Positions 53,532-61,275 of a stretch of DNA of 64,000 nt are shown here, in pieces. The stretch's first letter is position 1. Each line of letters begins with the position of its first letter. A program made the translations under genes and the position numbers. The stretch is from Petroclostridium xylanilyticum (GTDB lineage Bacteria > Bacillota > Clostridia > SK-Y3), in assembly GCF_002252565.1 (NCBI RefSeq), contig NZ_NPML01000019.1, positions 124,001 to 188,000 of the forward strand, given 5' to 3'. The notes beneath the pieces are model-generated. The model was given only the letters and a program-made list of their open reading frames with translations. It ran no database searches and was not told where the DNA came from.

Positions 53532-53665
53532 ACATACCCCTCCTTTATCAAAGTTTTACAGATCTTTTTATCCATCCCCATCCCATATACACCAATGATT
53601 CCGTAACCAATTAGACTAACTGTAATAATGAACGCAATCAGTAATTTATCATAAAATGTTGCCAT
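53507..53665 (-). CDS. Small ORF overlapping the RseC-like gene start
   Basis: ATG at 53665 with GGAG 10 nt upstream opens a 52-aa frame with one hydrophobic helix (LLIAFIITVSLIGYGIIGVY). Its end overlaps the first codons of the RseC-like gene in another frame. It resembles the N-terminal anchor of NusG-domain-II-type extracytoplasmic proteins, so it may be a truncated gene now coupling translation. Weak support. Confidence 0.4.
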   Translation of the reverse strand: MATFYDKLLIAFIITVSLIGYGIIGVYGMGMDKKICKTLIKEGYVWSRSVEL

Positions 53666-53762
53666 TTTGATTTCTCCGGTTTAATTTTTATACAAGCTAG
53701 CTCATTTCTTTATATAAAAATACTTATTAATAAGTTCAGTGTGTAAATGGTTAATTAAAAAC

Positions 53763-54071
53763 TTATTGTCGTTTACGAAATTCATTTCTACAAGCTTCAC
53801 TGCAGAAGTAATAAGTTTTTCCGTTTATCACCTCATGAATTGCAGTATTGGGATTTATATACATACCACATACCGGGTCTTTTACCATATCCATTGTCTG
53901 AGTATTGGACTGGTTAGTATTAGGTGGATAATGACTGCCATGATCTCCTCCATGACTATACCCTCCATAAGAGTGTCCTCCGCAGCAGCCTCCGCGTCTA
54001 AACATCATAAACATCATTGCTCCAACAAAGAGCAAATACCACCAATTCTCCTGTAAAAATTCCATACCCAT
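53763..54071 (-). CDS. YHS-domain membrane protein
   Basis: The protein (up to 102 aa; start at MGMEF or MEF) has one N-terminal helix, a Gly/His/Cys-rich linker (RRGGCCGGHSYGGYSHGG) and a C-terminal YHS domain (VKDPVCGMYINPNTA, YYFCSEACRNEFRK). YHS domains bind metals and accompany copper ATPases and oxidases. It sits between Spo0E-like and RseC-like genes. Confidence 0.85.
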   Translation of the reverse strand: MGMEFLQENWWYLLFVGAMMFMMFRRGGCCGGHSYGGYSHGGDHGSHYPPNTNQSNTQTMDMVKDPVCGMYINPNTAIHEVINGKTYYFCSEACRNEFRKRQ

Positions 54072-54099
54072 ACCACCCTTCTAATTCATCATCTCCATA

Positions 54100-54273
54100 T
54101 TACCTATTCTTATCTAATTTACTTCTCATGGTGGACGCTATTCGCTTATCCACTCTCTGACTTAATTCAATAACTTCAGTATCAATATGCTCTTTAGCAG
54201 TTAATTTTCTTTCAAGTTCACTAATTAAAGCCCTTAGCTTCTCATCTTGTAATGTGCTTTTTATGAGTTTCAT
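54100..54273 (-). CDS. Spo0E-like aspartyl-phosphate phosphatase (57 aa)
   Basis: The product is a short two-helix protein. LISELERKLTAKEHI is helix 1 and EVIELSQRVDKRI matches the Spo0E signature SQxLD with Val for Leu. Relatives dephosphorylate Spo0A-type regulators and so delay sporulation. GAGGAAGC precedes the ATG. It lies between lgt and the YHS gene, 18 and 28 bp away, in one apparent transcript, which is an uncommon setting. Confidence 0.75.
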   Translation of the reverse strand: MKLIKSTLQDEKLRALISELERKLTAKEHIDTEVIELSQRVDKRIASTMRSKLDKNR

Positions 54274-54291
54274 GATAGCTTCCTCTTTGGT

Positions 54292-55134
54292 CTACGATTG
54301 CACGGTATAGAAAACAATCATTGAAATTATCATTAATCCCAATATAATCAAAATGTCTTTTGCCAGGCTTGACTTGCCTTCCACAGCCATTGTTGAGTCC
54401 ACTGTTGATGTACTAAAAACGCCTCGCTTTATGAAATACATTAAAACCAACGCACCTATTATAAACAGGACACTTAACAGGTGAGCTACCGAAAACCAGC
54501 CAATAATTAAAGGATTAATCCTAAACAGTTCTACTACTCCCCTGTTAATAGAGAATAAGATAATATACCATATAAATATTTGTCCGTCATACTTTATATT
54601 TTTTCTCTTTCTCCACAATATCAGAAACACCAGGTAGTTTAAAACAAATTCATACACCTGTGCCGGATGTACCAACTGTCCTTGATATCTTACCCCCCAC
54701 GGCAATGGGATGGACATAGCTTTTCCAAACACATCACAGCCTACTCTTCCTATCCCCTGTCCTAATATGATTGCGGGGGCTATTGCATCCGCATATTTAA
54801 AAAAGTTTAATCTATGCTTTTTAACATAAATCACGGCAAAAATAAATGCAGTAAATAGTCCCCCATGGATGGATAAACCACCTTCGTTGATCTTTATAAT
54901 TTCAACAGGGTTCTTGATATAATAGGATAAGTTATAGAATACTATATAAAACAGCCTTGCACCTATAACTCCCGCAATAACTGAGTAAAGGACGATATCA
55001 AACAGTTTCCCTGTATCCAGGCCTTTTCTTTTAGCTTCTATATATGCTACATATATTCCTGCCAGCATCCCTAAGGCAATCATTACGCCAAAGAAATGAA
55101 CCGGAACACCAAATATATGAAATAATATCCTCAT
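54292..55134 (-). CDS. lgt: Prolipoprotein diacylglyceryl transferase (Lgt-like)
   Basis: Lgt attaches diacylglycerol to the lipobox Cys of prelipoproteins in the membrane. The 280-aa protein has seven predicted helices, the conserved GGLSIHGGL (catalytic-region His) and GQGIGRVGCDVFGKAM, in which the usual GRxGNFxNxE is altered to GRVGCDVFGK. It may be a second, specialised Lgt. ATG at 55134 follows GGGAGGGAG; a TTG precedes it in frame. Confidence 0.85.
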   Translation of the reverse strand: MRILFHIFGVPVHFFGVMIALGMLAGIYVAYIEAKRKGLDTGKLFDIVLYSVIAGVIGARLFYIVFYNLSYYIKNPVEIIKINEGGLSIHGGLFTAFIFAVIYVKKHRLNFFKYADAIAPAIILGQGIGRVGCDVFGKAMSIPLPWGVRYQGQLVHPAQVYEFVLNYLVFLILWRKRKNIKYDGQIFIWYIILFSINRGVVELFRINPLIIGWFSVAHLLSVLFIIGALVLMYFIKRGVFSTSTVDSTMAVEGKSSLAKDILIILGLMIISMIVFYTVQS

Positions 55135-55147
55135 CAACTTCTCCCTC

Positions 55148-55897
55148 CTACATCCCTATAGGAGCTCTTATAGGGATAACCTTATATAAAAGTTCTACCA
55201 GCAATGTGTATCTATTAAACACCATCAAAATTCCAAAAAACAGCAGTATAGCACCTACACTGTAGGATATGGATTTCTGATACTTTGACACTTTTTGTAA
55301 AAGCTTTGCTGATTTTTCCAAAGTTAGTCCCACTACTAAGTAAGGAACTGCTAATCCCATTGAGAAAGAAAACATGGTAAACATACCTTGGTGCACAGAG
55401 CCTGTACTTCCAGCGAATATCAGCATTGAATACAGAACGGGACCTATGCAGTGGGAACAAGCAATTGCAAAGAATATTCCTACAAGGAAAGTAGTAAGAT
55501 ATCTTGCAGAAGTAAATTTATCAGTGTTAAATAGGTTTTCCAATCTACGACTCTTTAGGGTGACTGCTTTAAATACTCCCAGCATCTTGAGGGCAAGCAA
55601 TATTACCATGATACCGCCTAATATATTGAATATCTTAATATTTTTATTAAGAAACTTTGCCGCTTGCCCTGCTGTTCCTCCTGCAACGGTAAAAACAAGC
55701 GTAAAAGCTGCAATGAATAATAAAGTATTTATGATAATATGCAATTGTGTGGCAGTTTTCTTCTTAGCACTTGTAAGTTGTTCCATTGACATACCGGTGA
55801 TAAGACTGAAATACACGGTTATCATTGGAATAATACAAGGCGAAAGAAAAGAAACTAACCCTGCAAAAAAAGCAACTAAAGATATCGATGTAGACAT
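55148..55897 (-). CDS. CcdA-like thiol-disulfide transporter
   Basis: The 249-aa, six-helix protein passes reducing equivalents across the membrane to cytochrome c maturation, spore or metal-handling thiol proteins. Paired functional Cys lie in LSPCIIPMI (helix 1) and AIACSHCIGPVL (helix 4). It starts 31 bp after the LDCC gene and is followed by lgt after 13 bp. No thioredoxin-like lipoprotein partner is seen in the run. Confidence 0.88.
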   Translation of the reverse strand: MSTSISLVAFFAGLVSFLSPCIIPMITVYFSLITGMSMEQLTSAKKKTATQLHIIINTLLFIAAFTLVFTVAGGTAGQAAKFLNKNIKIFNILGGIMVILLALKMLGVFKAVTLKSRRLENLFNTDKFTSARYLTTFLVGIFFAIACSHCIGPVLYSMLIFAGSTGSVHQGMFTMFSFSMGLAVPYLVVGLTLEKSAKLLQKVSKYQKSISYSVGAILLFFGILMVFNRYTLLVELLYKVIPIRAPIGM

Positions 55898-55928
55898 ATC
55901 TTATGTTTCTCCTCTATCTAACTCGTTA

Positions 55929-56054
55929 TTACTTGTTGGCTCCTCCATTGCTTCCTTTCTTATTTAATTCACAGCAATCAAGTTTTTGCCCCTTAAAGTT
56001 ATCTCCATTCGCCTTTGCAATCTTTTCCAGTAATCTTTCGAACCATTTAAACAT
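55929..56054 (-). CDS. LDCC-motif putative metal-binding protein (41 aa)
   Basis: The product reads MFKWFERLLEKIAKANGDNF, then KGQKLDCCELNKKGS and a short Gly/Asn tail. An amphipathic helix plus the LDCC motif match a small family of presumed metal-binding proteins. GAAGGTG lies before the ATG. It is the first gene of the run driven by promoter f. Confidence 0.8.
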   Translation of the reverse strand: MFKWFERLLEKIAKANGDNFKGQKLDCCELNKKGSNGGANK

Positions 56055-56108
56055 ATATGGCACCTTCCCTTTCCCTATTTTCTTCACTCCTTAATTCTTA
56101 CTATTCAT

Positions 56109-56146
56109 ATTGTAATACTCAATTATGAAGATATTATGAAGATCAT
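56109..56146 (-). promoter_or_regulatory. Repeat-type activator promoter f
   Basis: Two clear 11-bp units (ATGAAGATATT, ATGAAGATCAT at 56125-56146, plus strand). TACAAT is the complement of 56109-56114, 16 nt from the start of the last CTTCAT. It lies 55 bp upstream of the LDCC gene. Confidence 0.7.
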
Positions 56147-56352
56147 GTAAATATTTTAAAATGGCAGGATGATATAAATTCACATTAACTTTTATCGCAC
56201 AATTAGAAATATTTTAACCTAATGTATTATGCTAGTTTAAATATGATTCCAATAACTAAGCTACAAAGCCTAGAGCCTGTAAACTCGATCTTTAGAATTT
56301 TTTATTTATATAATACACATTTACATAATTAGATTCATATAATTATTATATA

Positions 56353-56398
56353 ACAGTACTTACGCAAAAATCTATAAATGATATTGCGTAAGTACTGT
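56353..56398. repeat. Perfect 15-bp inverted repeat before the DUF326 gene
   Basis: ACAGTACTTACGCAA (56353-56367) is exactly complementary to 56384-56398, with a 16-nt spacer. It could be a leader hairpin or operator, or juxtaposed ends of a lost insertion element. Confidence 0.6.
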
Positions 56399-56434
56399 AT
56401 GCAAATAATTTTAGTTTTAGAAAGGAGAATTTCA

Positions 56435-56839
56435 ATGCCCGACGATTTCGCAGATTATTCACCCATGTATCCTGGAGTCTTTGACTATGGATATCCTTAC
56501 TCTCATCGCATCCATCACGAACACTTGGTAAAAACGATTCAAGATTGCGAAGCTGTGTGTGAACACATGACTACCCTTTTAAAAAGAAGACCAGATGTTC
56601 AAATGAGACTAAGACAACTTCAACTATTGCGTGACTGTGCAGACATTTGCGGTTTAACTGCAAAATATATTGCACGTAATAGTATGTTTGCAAGACCTGC
56701 TGCTAACCTATGTGCATCTATTTGTGAAGCTTGTGGAGCTGAATGTGCAAGATTCCCTGATGCTGAATCACAAAATTGCGCTCGCGTCTGCATGAATTGT
56801 GCAAGAGAATGCCGAGCTTTTGCAGCCACAATGGCATAA
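56435..56839 (+). CDS. Four-helix-bundle copper-binding protein (DUF326, Csp-like)
   Basis: ATG at 56435 follows AAAGGAG; the open frame to 56378 is upstream noncoding. The 134-aa protein has about ten Cys facing into a four-helix bundle (CEAVCEHM, DCADICG, LCASICEACGAEC, CARVCMNCAREC). Csp-type proteins store many Cu(I) ions. It is the one plus-strand gene of the metal region. No signal peptide is visible, so it is cytosolic. Confidence 0.88.
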   Translation: MPDDFADYSPMYPGVFDYGYPYSHRIHHEHLVKTIQDCEAVCEHMTTLLKRRPDVQMRLRQLQLLRDCADICGLTAKYIARNSMFARPAANLCASICEACGAECARFPDAESQNCARVCMNCARECRAFAATMA

Positions 56840-56885
56840 GCTTCAAATCTTTCCTCTAACAGTTTTATGAAAAACTTAGAGGAGC

Positions 56886-56931
56886 AAAAATTCAAAGGAC
56901 TTCTGCGTTTACAGAAGCCCTTTGAATTTTT
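56886..56931 (+). terminator. Terminator of the DUF326 gene
   Basis: AAAAATTCAAAGGACTTCTG pairs with its near-complement ending TTTGAATTTTT (arms 56886-56905 and 56912-56931, one mismatch). Its symmetric A/T ends also serve the convergent M23 gene. Confidence 0.85.
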
Positions 56932-56971
56932 ATAACACGTTATTTAGCAAAAGTTATTTTATATAGCACAA

Positions 56972-58321
56972 CTAATTTCTAATAAACTGCAGTGGATTTA
57001 CAGGTTGGTCATTTTTTCTTACTTCAAAGTGAAGATGAGGTCCTGTAACCCTGCCTGTAGCACCCACTGTTGCAATGACCTGCCCTTTATACACTCTTTC
57101 TCCTACTTTTACTTTTAAAGTATTGTTATGGGCATAATAGGTTTTATAACCATTTTCATGGTCAATAATAATAAGATTTCCATAGCCGCTATCGGACTTA
57201 AAACCGGAATAAATGACTTTTCCTCCATCAGCTGCTACAACTGGAGCGCCAAAAGGGGCAGCAATATCGATTCCTGTATGCCTTTCCCCCCATCTTGGGC
57301 CAAACCGTGAAGTTAGCGGCCCGGAGGCAGGATTTCTAAAAATACCATAAGCTACAGTCTGAGGTCTTTTCTTAGTGCCTTTTAAAATAATTTCTGTCTG
57401 AGGTTGCTGTACGATTTCTTCCTTAATTACATTTCTATCTGTTAATATATTATTTACTTTAACTACTTGTTCTACAACCTTTTTTTTACCTTCTTTTCCC
57501 TTTGTCTGTATCTTTCTTTCTCCCAGATAAAGATTCTCTGTTTCCTGGTATTTTGTATCATATGCAATATCTTTTTCATATGCAATAGTTTCTACAACCT
57601 TGACATTTATAAATGGTTTGGGTGCAACCAGGTTCAGCTCTTGTCCGATTTGGAGACTATCCAGGTTGATGCCCGGATTAGCCTGTTTTATTTCATCCAG
57701 GGTTATATTGTGTTTCTTTGTAATATCCCAGGTCGTATCCCCTTCTTTAATAACATATTTTTCGGGCTTGCTACTGCCCTCTACTATATACTGATAGGCA
57801 CTTTCCAGATCTTTTATTTTAGCAGCTTCAACATCTCTTCTAAGTATTTCTACTTTTTCAACAAAACTTATTTCTTTATTATTTTTATCCTGTAAGTATT
57901 GGCTTTTTATTCTATTTAAGATTTCTTCTGCTGACTCCCTGTCCTTTAAATAAACCAGGTCTTCACCATCTACGTTCAATGAATAAGCTTCCACTTTTAC
58001 TTCCAGATTTTCTTGCAGCCTTGATTTAATTACATCCATAGGAGTTATTTCAGCTGCTAACTTAAAAATTTTTTCACTGGTTATGGCTTGTGATATTTTT
58101 GTTTCTGTACCCAACTCATCTTTAATGCTATTTTCTATCTCTTGAATTGCCGTATACAATTCTTCCTTATTTTTTACTACTCCTATTTCTTTGCCATCTA
58201 TCTTTACTGCATAAGCAGTATTAGAAAAATATATTACACTAAATATGGAAATTATTAACATATTTAAAACTACCGGTACGAAAACTTTCTTGCTGCTTAG
58301 TATTCTACGGAATTCTAACAC
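56972..58321 (-). CDS. Peptidoglycan M23 peptidase with LysM and G5 domains
   Basis: The 449-aa protein has an N-terminal membrane or signal segment, a coiled region, a LysM (about 190-237, EKYVIKEGDTTWDITKKHNI), a G5 domain (about 245-320) and a C-terminal M23 zinc endopeptidase (about 345-447) with HTGIDIA and HLHFEV metal ligands. It cuts cell-wall cross-bridges outside the cell. It stands alone. Confidence 0.92.
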   Translation of the reverse strand: MLEFRRILSSKKVFVPVVLNMLIISIFSVIYFSNTAYAVKIDGKEIGVVKNKEELYTAIQEIENSIKDELGTETKISQAITSEKIFKLAAEITPMDVIKSRLQENLEVKVEAYSLNVDGEDLVYLKDRESAEEILNRIKSQYLQDKNNKEISFVEKVEILRRDVEAAKIKDLESAYQYIVEGSSKPEKYVIKEGDTTWDITKKHNITLDEIKQANPGINLDSLQIGQELNLVAPKPFINVKVVETIAYEKDIAYDTKYQETENLYLGERKIQTKGKEGKKKVVEQVVKVNNILTDRNVIKEEIVQQPQTEIILKGTKKRPQTVAYGIFRNPASGPLTSRFGPRWGERHTGIDIAAPFGAPVVAADGGKVIYSGFKSDSGYGNLIIIDHENGYKTYYAHNNTLKVKVGERVYKGQVIATVGATGRVTGPHLHFEVRKNDQPVNPLQFIRN

Positions 58322-58646
58322 TCTTTCAGATACCTCCTTGTTATATATTCACTACAGCTTTGTTCATTTTACCATAATAATTTATCATAGCTGTTCTAAT
58401 AAGTCCAAATTGATTAATGTGAATCAGGTCTTATTACAAAAGGATACCACTTTTTTTCTTTGAATTGCTTTAATTGTTACAAAATTATTAAAATTGATTA
58501 CAAATTTATTAAGACTTTATTATGCTATTGAGCTATATGTCGTAAAATCATTAGTGCATTATATATAGTAACACTTTTGGTACCAAAGTCATAGTATATT
58601 GTGAGGAGTAAATCCTAAACAAATCATTAAGAAGGAGGTTCTCAGC
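58322..58646. other. Intergenic between divergent M23 and YjcZ-like genes
   Basis: The 325-bp gap is AT-rich. No clear -35/-10 pair was noted. AAGGAGG before 58647 is the ribosome site of the next gene. Confidence 0.4.
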
Positions 58647-58760
58647 ATGGCTGACGGATACGGATTGTTTGACAACAGTGAAATATTGTTTTTCATTTTA
58701 GTTTTCTTATTCCTATTCTGGGGCTTTGGTGGATATGGCTACGGCTATCCAAAGAAATAA
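58647..58760 (+). CDS. YjcZ-like Gly/Tyr-rich small membrane protein (37 aa)
   Basis: GAAGGAGGTTCTCAGC precedes the ATG. The product MADGYGLFDNSEILFFILVF continues with one helix and ends WGFGGYGYGYPKK, nearly the same as the gene at 2033-2149. A perfect terminator hairpin follows, so it is its own transcript. Role unknown; relatives are spore or envelope proteins. Confidence 0.75.
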   Translation: MADGYGLFDNSEILFFILVFLFLFWGFGGYGYGYPKK

Positions 58761-58766
58761 CACTAC

Positions 58767-58803
58767 TTAAATAAGGCACTAGATAGTCTAGTGCCTTATT
58801 TAA
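58767..58803 (+). terminator. Terminator (perfect 17-bp arms)
   Basis: Arms 58767-58783 and 58787-58803 (TTAAATAAGGCACTAGA and complement) around a 3-nt loop; it follows the first of three YjcZ-like genes. Confidence 0.8.
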
Positions 58804-58920
58804 GCACGTACTGAACAATTTATTACACTGCAACATTAAACTGCAAACAGTAACCATCAAATGAATATACGTATATGATGTTACTGTAAATACCAATATT
58901 CTAAAAAGGAGGTCAATAAA

Positions 58921-59055
58921 ATGTCTGATACTAGAACTGAAAGCTTCTACGGTTTTGGATATGAATGGATATGGATTATAATCTTAATTATTCTATTCCT
59001 ACTTTTCTTCTGCTCTGGATCTGGATATGGTTATGGCTATCCAGCTAAAAAATAA
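58921..59055 (+). CDS. YjcZ-like small membrane protein (44 aa), divergent
   Basis: AAAAGGAGGTCAATAAA precedes the ATG. The protein starts MSDTRTESFYGFGYEWIWII, has one helix and ends CSGSGYGYGYPAKK. It replaces the usual WGFGG with CSGSG, so it is the most divergent of the five copies in the window. Confidence 0.65.
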   Translation: MSDTRTESFYGFGYEWIWIIILIILFLLFFCSGSGYGYGYPAKK

Positions 59056-59111
59056 TTCGAAGTATTAATAATGTAAAAAAATGTAAAATATTAATTAAGG
59101 AGTGTGTATAC

Positions 59112-59252
59112 ATGAGTTTCTTTAGCAATTTATTTGATAATGATGAAATACTTTGGTTTATCATTCTATTCTTATTGCTATTCTGGGGCTTTGGTGGATA
59201 TGGATATGGCTACGGCTGCACAACCAAATCAGGTCCTGCTGCTAAAGAATGA
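59112..59252 (+). CDS. YjcZ-like Gly/Tyr-rich small membrane protein (46 aa)
   Basis: TTAAGGAGTGTGTATAC precedes the ATG. MSFFSNLFDNDEILWFIILF continues to WGFGGYGYGYGC and a polar tail (TTKSGPAAKE). Its core is almost the same as the gene at 1873-2001. A terminator lies downstream at 59308. Confidence 0.75.
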   Translation: MSFFSNLFDNDEILWFIILFLLLFWGFGGYGYGYGCTTKSGPAAKE

Positions 59253-59307
59253 TCAAAAACAGTAAAAAGTGTTAAATCAAAAAAAAAATAATAATTCTTT
59301 TCTAATT

Positions 59308-59339
59308 GAGACTGCTAACATTTTCAGCAGTCTCTTTTT
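59308..59339 (+). terminator. Rho-independent terminator
   Basis: GAGACTGCT and AGCAGTCTC pair (59308-59316 and 59326-59334), followed by TTTTT. Confidence 0.9.
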
Positions 59340-59483
59340 GCATTTGTATCTACTAATAAAAAGCAATTTGACTTTAAAAAACAAATACATGTCCTTTATT
59401 ACCCTAAACTGTTAACTGTAAGCTGTGAACTATTATTTTCTTGACTCTGCTAAATAATAGTAATAATATTAATATGTAACAAA

Positions 59484-59497
59484 TGAGCATATATTCA
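59484..59497 (+). promoter_or_regulatory. Possible ArsR operator
   Basis: TGAGCATATATTCA has dyad symmetry at its outer bases (TGA..ATAT..TCA), like SmtB/ArsR operators, and lies 27 bp before the arsR-type start codon. Confidence 0.35.
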
Positions 59498-59524
59498 AAC
59501 ATACACGTAGGGAGAGAGGCTGCA

Positions 59525-59893
59525 ATGATTAATGAGAAAGTAGATATTGAAAACTGTGATTGTAATGTGATACATCAAGATGTGGTAAATGCAGTTAAAG
59601 AAAAGATGCCTGATGAGGAAAACCTGTATGATCTTGCCGAATTATTTAAGGTATTCGGGGATACTACCAGGATAAAAATACTTTATGCCCTTTTTACATC
59701 GGAAATGTGTGTCTGTGATATAGCTGCCGTACTGGGCATGACCCAATCGGCAATATCCCATCAGCTAAGAGTTTTAAAACACGCAAGATTGGTAAAATAC
59801 AGAAAAGAGGGCAAAGTAGTATATTATTCCCTCGATGATGATCATATTAAGCAAATATTTGACCAGGGATTAAATCATATAAACGAAAAATAA
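59525..59893 (+). CDS. ArsR/SmtB-family metal-responsive repressor
   Basis: ATG at 59525 has GGGAGAGAGG 5 nt upstream, better than the earlier in-frame ATG at 59483. The 122-aa winged-helix protein has the metal motif SEMCVCDIAAVLG, recognition helix TQSAISHQLRVLKHARLV and a C-terminal DDDHIKQIFDQGLNHI that could form an alpha-5 zinc site; N-terminal CDCN-type residues could add a CadC-like site. No exporter follows, so its target is elsewhere. Confidence 0.85.
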   Translation: MINEKVDIENCDCNVIHQDVVNAVKEKMPDEENLYDLAELFKVFGDTTRIKILYALFTSEMCVCDIAAVLGMTQSAISHQLRVLKHARLVKYRKEGKVVYYSLDDDHIKQIFDQGLNHINEK

Positions 59894-59926
59894 GCTTAGT
59901 TTCGGCAATTTAATTTGGACTAAAAA

Positions 59927-59971
59927 ATAACCCAAGTCATCAGGAAGGCTATCCTTGACGGCTCGGGTTAT
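59927..59971 (-). terminator. Terminator of the alcohol dehydrogenase gene
   Basis: ATAACCCAAG and CTCGGGTTAT pair with one mismatch, with further inner pairing; the minus strand continues TTTTTTAG. Confidence 0.75.
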
Positions 59972-60018
59972 AAGTGTTTTTATAGTCTTTAATTTCAACC
60001 TTCAGCCATTTATATGCT

Positions 60019-61200
60019 TTACTTATAAGCATTTTCCAGAATTTTTACCGTTTCTTCAAAAGAAAGTTTGTACGGGTCAACTGCAAAAAGCCCTCCCATA
60101 GTGTGCCTTGCATTCTCAGCTAATTTGGGTATATCTTCTCTTCTTATTCCAAAGTCAGACATCTTAAGGTTGTCAACCCCACACTTTTTCTGCAGATTCT
60201 TCAGTGCCCTAATGAAAGCTTTGGGTCTTTCGGCTTCAGGCAAGCTGTCTGCATCCTCTCCCATAGCCCTGGCCATGTCTGCAAGCCGATCCGGGACCTT
60301 GTCCGCAAAAAATGTAAAATATGCTTCGGACAGCATTATAAGGCCTGCTCCATGGGGCAAATCCGGATGAAAAGCGCTGAGAGCATGCTCCATGGAGTGT
60401 TCGGATGTACAGCTTGACGTGGATTCTACAAATCCCGCCAAGGTATTTGCCAGTGCTACGTTTGTCCGTGCTTCAATATTATTCCCGTCGTTAACGGCAA
60501 CAGGTAAATATTTTGCCAAAAGTTCAATGCTCTTCAGTGCGTACATATCACTTATCGGAGTTGCTATGCTGGCAATGTATCCTTCGGCTGAATGGAAAAA
60601 GGCATCAAACCCTTGATAAGCCGTCAACTTTGGAGGAACCGAAACCATCAACTCGGGATCAACAATAGAAAGAAACGGAAATGTCTCTTTCACTCCAAAG
60701 CCAATTTTTTCATTTGTATCTTCTTTCGTTATAACCGTCCACGGATCAGCCTCCGTACCGGTGCCCGCAGTCGTAGTGATCGCTACTATTGGAAGGGCTC
60801 CGTTCTCAACAGGCTTTCCTTTTCCTGTTCCCCCAGAAATATAATCCCAATAATCCCCGGGGTTTTTTGCCATTACAGCGATGCTTTTGGCAGAGTCTAT
60901 ACTGCTTCCCCCACCAAGTCCTATCACGAAATCACAGTTTTCTGTTTTTGCAAGTTCCGCGCCTTCCATTACATGGCTTTTTACAGGATTAGGCAGAATC
61001 TTGTCAAATACGACGCTTTCTACATTATTCTCTTTGAGAAGCGATATCACCCTGTCTAGATAACCGTACTTTCTCATGGAAGTTCCATTTGAAATTACAA
61101 TTAGTGCTTTTTTCCCAGGCAGTTTTATTTTTGAAAGCTCGTTTAATTTTCCCGGACCAAATAGAATTCTAGACGGCATAAAATATTCAAAATTCATCAT
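60019..61200 (-). CDS. Iron-containing alcohol dehydrogenase
   Basis: The 393-aa NAD(P)-dependent enzyme belongs to the group III metal ADH family. It has GGGSSIDSAKSIA (nucleotide binding), the GTGTEADPWTVIT block and metal ligands including His in STSSCTSEHSMEHALSAFHPDLPHGAG. The ATG follows GGAGGAG. It is 75 bp downstream of the DUF362 gene and probably in its operon. Confidence 0.9.
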   Translation of the reverse strand: MMNFEYFMPSRILFGPGKLNELSKIKLPGKKALIVISNGTSMRKYGYLDRVISLLKENNVESVVFDKILPNPVKSHVMEGAELAKTENCDFVIGLGGGSSIDSAKSIAVMAKNPGDYWDYISGGTGKGKPVENGALPIVAITTTAGTGTEADPWTVITKEDTNEKIGFGVKETFPFLSIVDPELMVSVPPKLTAYQGFDAFFHSAEGYIASIATPISDMYALKSIELLAKYLPVAVNDGNNIEARTNVALANTLAGFVESTSSCTSEHSMEHALSAFHPDLPHGAGLIMLSEAYFTFFADKVPDRLADMARAMGEDADSLPEAERPKAFIRALKNLQKKCGVDNLKMSDFGIRREDIPKLAENARHTMGGLFAVDPYKLSFEETVKILENAYK

Positions 61201-61275
61201 AACTCCTCCTCCAATTTACTTAGCTGATGAAAGTATATTAAACACATCCAAACCGGCCCTCATGAGCCATATCGT

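Noticed and set aside
56260-56280. AAGCCTAGAGCCTGT as a third MITE copy
   Set aside because: Only about 15 bases match the MITE interior and no inverted ends are present.
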